In this document: in pieces, positions 4,950 to 5,183 of the stretch | Position numbering within the stretch: the stretch's first letter is position 1 | Layout: every line of letters starts with the position of its first letter | NCBI GenBank assembly: GCA_020056155.1 | Contig: JAGVII010000497.1 | Location: 1-5,183, forward strand | Direction: 5' to 3' | Length of the DNA: 5,183 nucleotides | DNA from: Afipia sp. | GTDB taxonomy: Bacteria > Pseudomonadota > Alphaproteobacteria > Rhizobiales > Xanthobacteraceae | Position numbers and translations under genes: made by a program | Notes under the pieces: generated by a model | Database searches by the model: none | Told to the model about the DNA's origin: nothing | The model's input: only the letters and a program-made list of their open reading frames with translations

Positions 4950-5183
4950 ATGATCACCGAAATCGCACAGATCGAAATCAAGCCGGGCAGCGAGAAGGAT
5001 TTCGAGGCGGCCATTGCCAGGGCGCAGCCGATTTTCCAGCGCTGCAAGGGCTGGAAAAGCTTCGAACTGCATCGGTCGATCGAGAAGCCATCGCGCTACC
5101 GGCTTCATATCAAGTGGGAAACCCTCGAAAACCACACCGTCGATTTCCGCGAGTCCGCCAACTTCACCGAATGGCGCGCGCTG
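4950..5183 (+). CDS. ABM-domain (antibiotic biosynthesis monooxygenase-like) protein, partial, C-terminus off the right edge
   Basis: From ATG at 4950 the frame is open for 78 codons to the window edge. The product opens MITEIAQIEIKPGSEKDFEAA, the typical first strand and helix of the ABM dimeric alpha-beta barrel (ferredoxin-like) fold. It continues with the second strand (CKGWKSFELHRSIEKP, about 32-47), the third strand RYRLHIKWETLENH (49-62), and a helix with FRESANFTEWRAL. Family members of about 100 residues include quinol monooxygenases and heme-degrading enzymes, and many have no known substrate; nothing here specifies one. AAGGG (4936-4940, 9-base spacing) or GGAAG (4942-4946, 3-base spacing) may serve as ribosome-binding site. 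A terminator just upstream implies its own promoter in 4896-4949, where I cannot identify one. Confidence 0.85.
   Translation, partial: MITEIAQIEIKPGSEKDFEAAIARAQPIFQRCKGWKSFELHRSIEKPSRYRLHIKWETLENHTVDFRESANFTEWRAL

Noticed and set aside
4836..5066. Near-repeat of AAGGGCTGGA followed by AGCTTCG at 4836 and 5046
   Set aside because: It is short and has a 2-base difference; one copy lies in the coding sequence of the ABM gene and the other at a gene end. It is best explained by chance.

Overview
The window looks like a piece of chromosome from a G+C-rich alphaproteobacterium, most likely of the Bradyrhizobium / Rhodopseudomonas / Nitrobacter / Afipia group (Nitrobacteraceae). Three things point there: the L13 and S9 protein sequences, including an N-terminally extended S9; a dispersed palindromic repeat whose chance translation is the familiar 'SLRGAKRRSNP ... 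DCFASLAMT' peptide; and the overall gene style. The assignment rests on recognition by eye, not on a search.

Layout. Positions 1-1444 hold two genes on the minus strand: a CoA-binding Rossmann protein that runs off the left edge, and upstream of it a crotonase-superfamily protein. A palindromic repeat (530-609) fills the gap between them. Divergent from the crotonase gene, across a 112-bp gap, is a hotdog-fold PaaI-type thioesterase (1557-1985, +). The ribosomal protein operon rplM-rpsI follows (2137-3077, +). Its two genes overlap by one base, and a strong intrinsic terminator (3114-3138) closes it. Next comes a membrane-bound diguanylate cyclase (3285-4550, +), a small single-TM protein of unknown function only 32 bases later (4583-4837, +), and a second intrinsic terminator (4867-4895). 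The window ends inside an antibiotic-biosynthesis-monooxygenase (ABM) domain gene (4950 to the right edge).

How the genes may work together. The left block is CoA/acyl-CoA themed (CoA-binding protein, crotonase-like protein, thioesterase), but no pathway can be named. The middle block is core translation machinery. The diguanylate cyclase and the small membrane protein may form a two-gene unit ending at the second terminator.

No mobile element, CRISPR array, tRNA, rRNA or clearly new multi-gene system is visible. The points most worth a second look are the crotonase-like protein that lacks both catalytic glutamates of enoyl-CoA hydratase, the repeat between two co-directional genes, the undescribed 7-TM input region of the cyclase with an intact inhibitory site, and the small membrane protein behind it.
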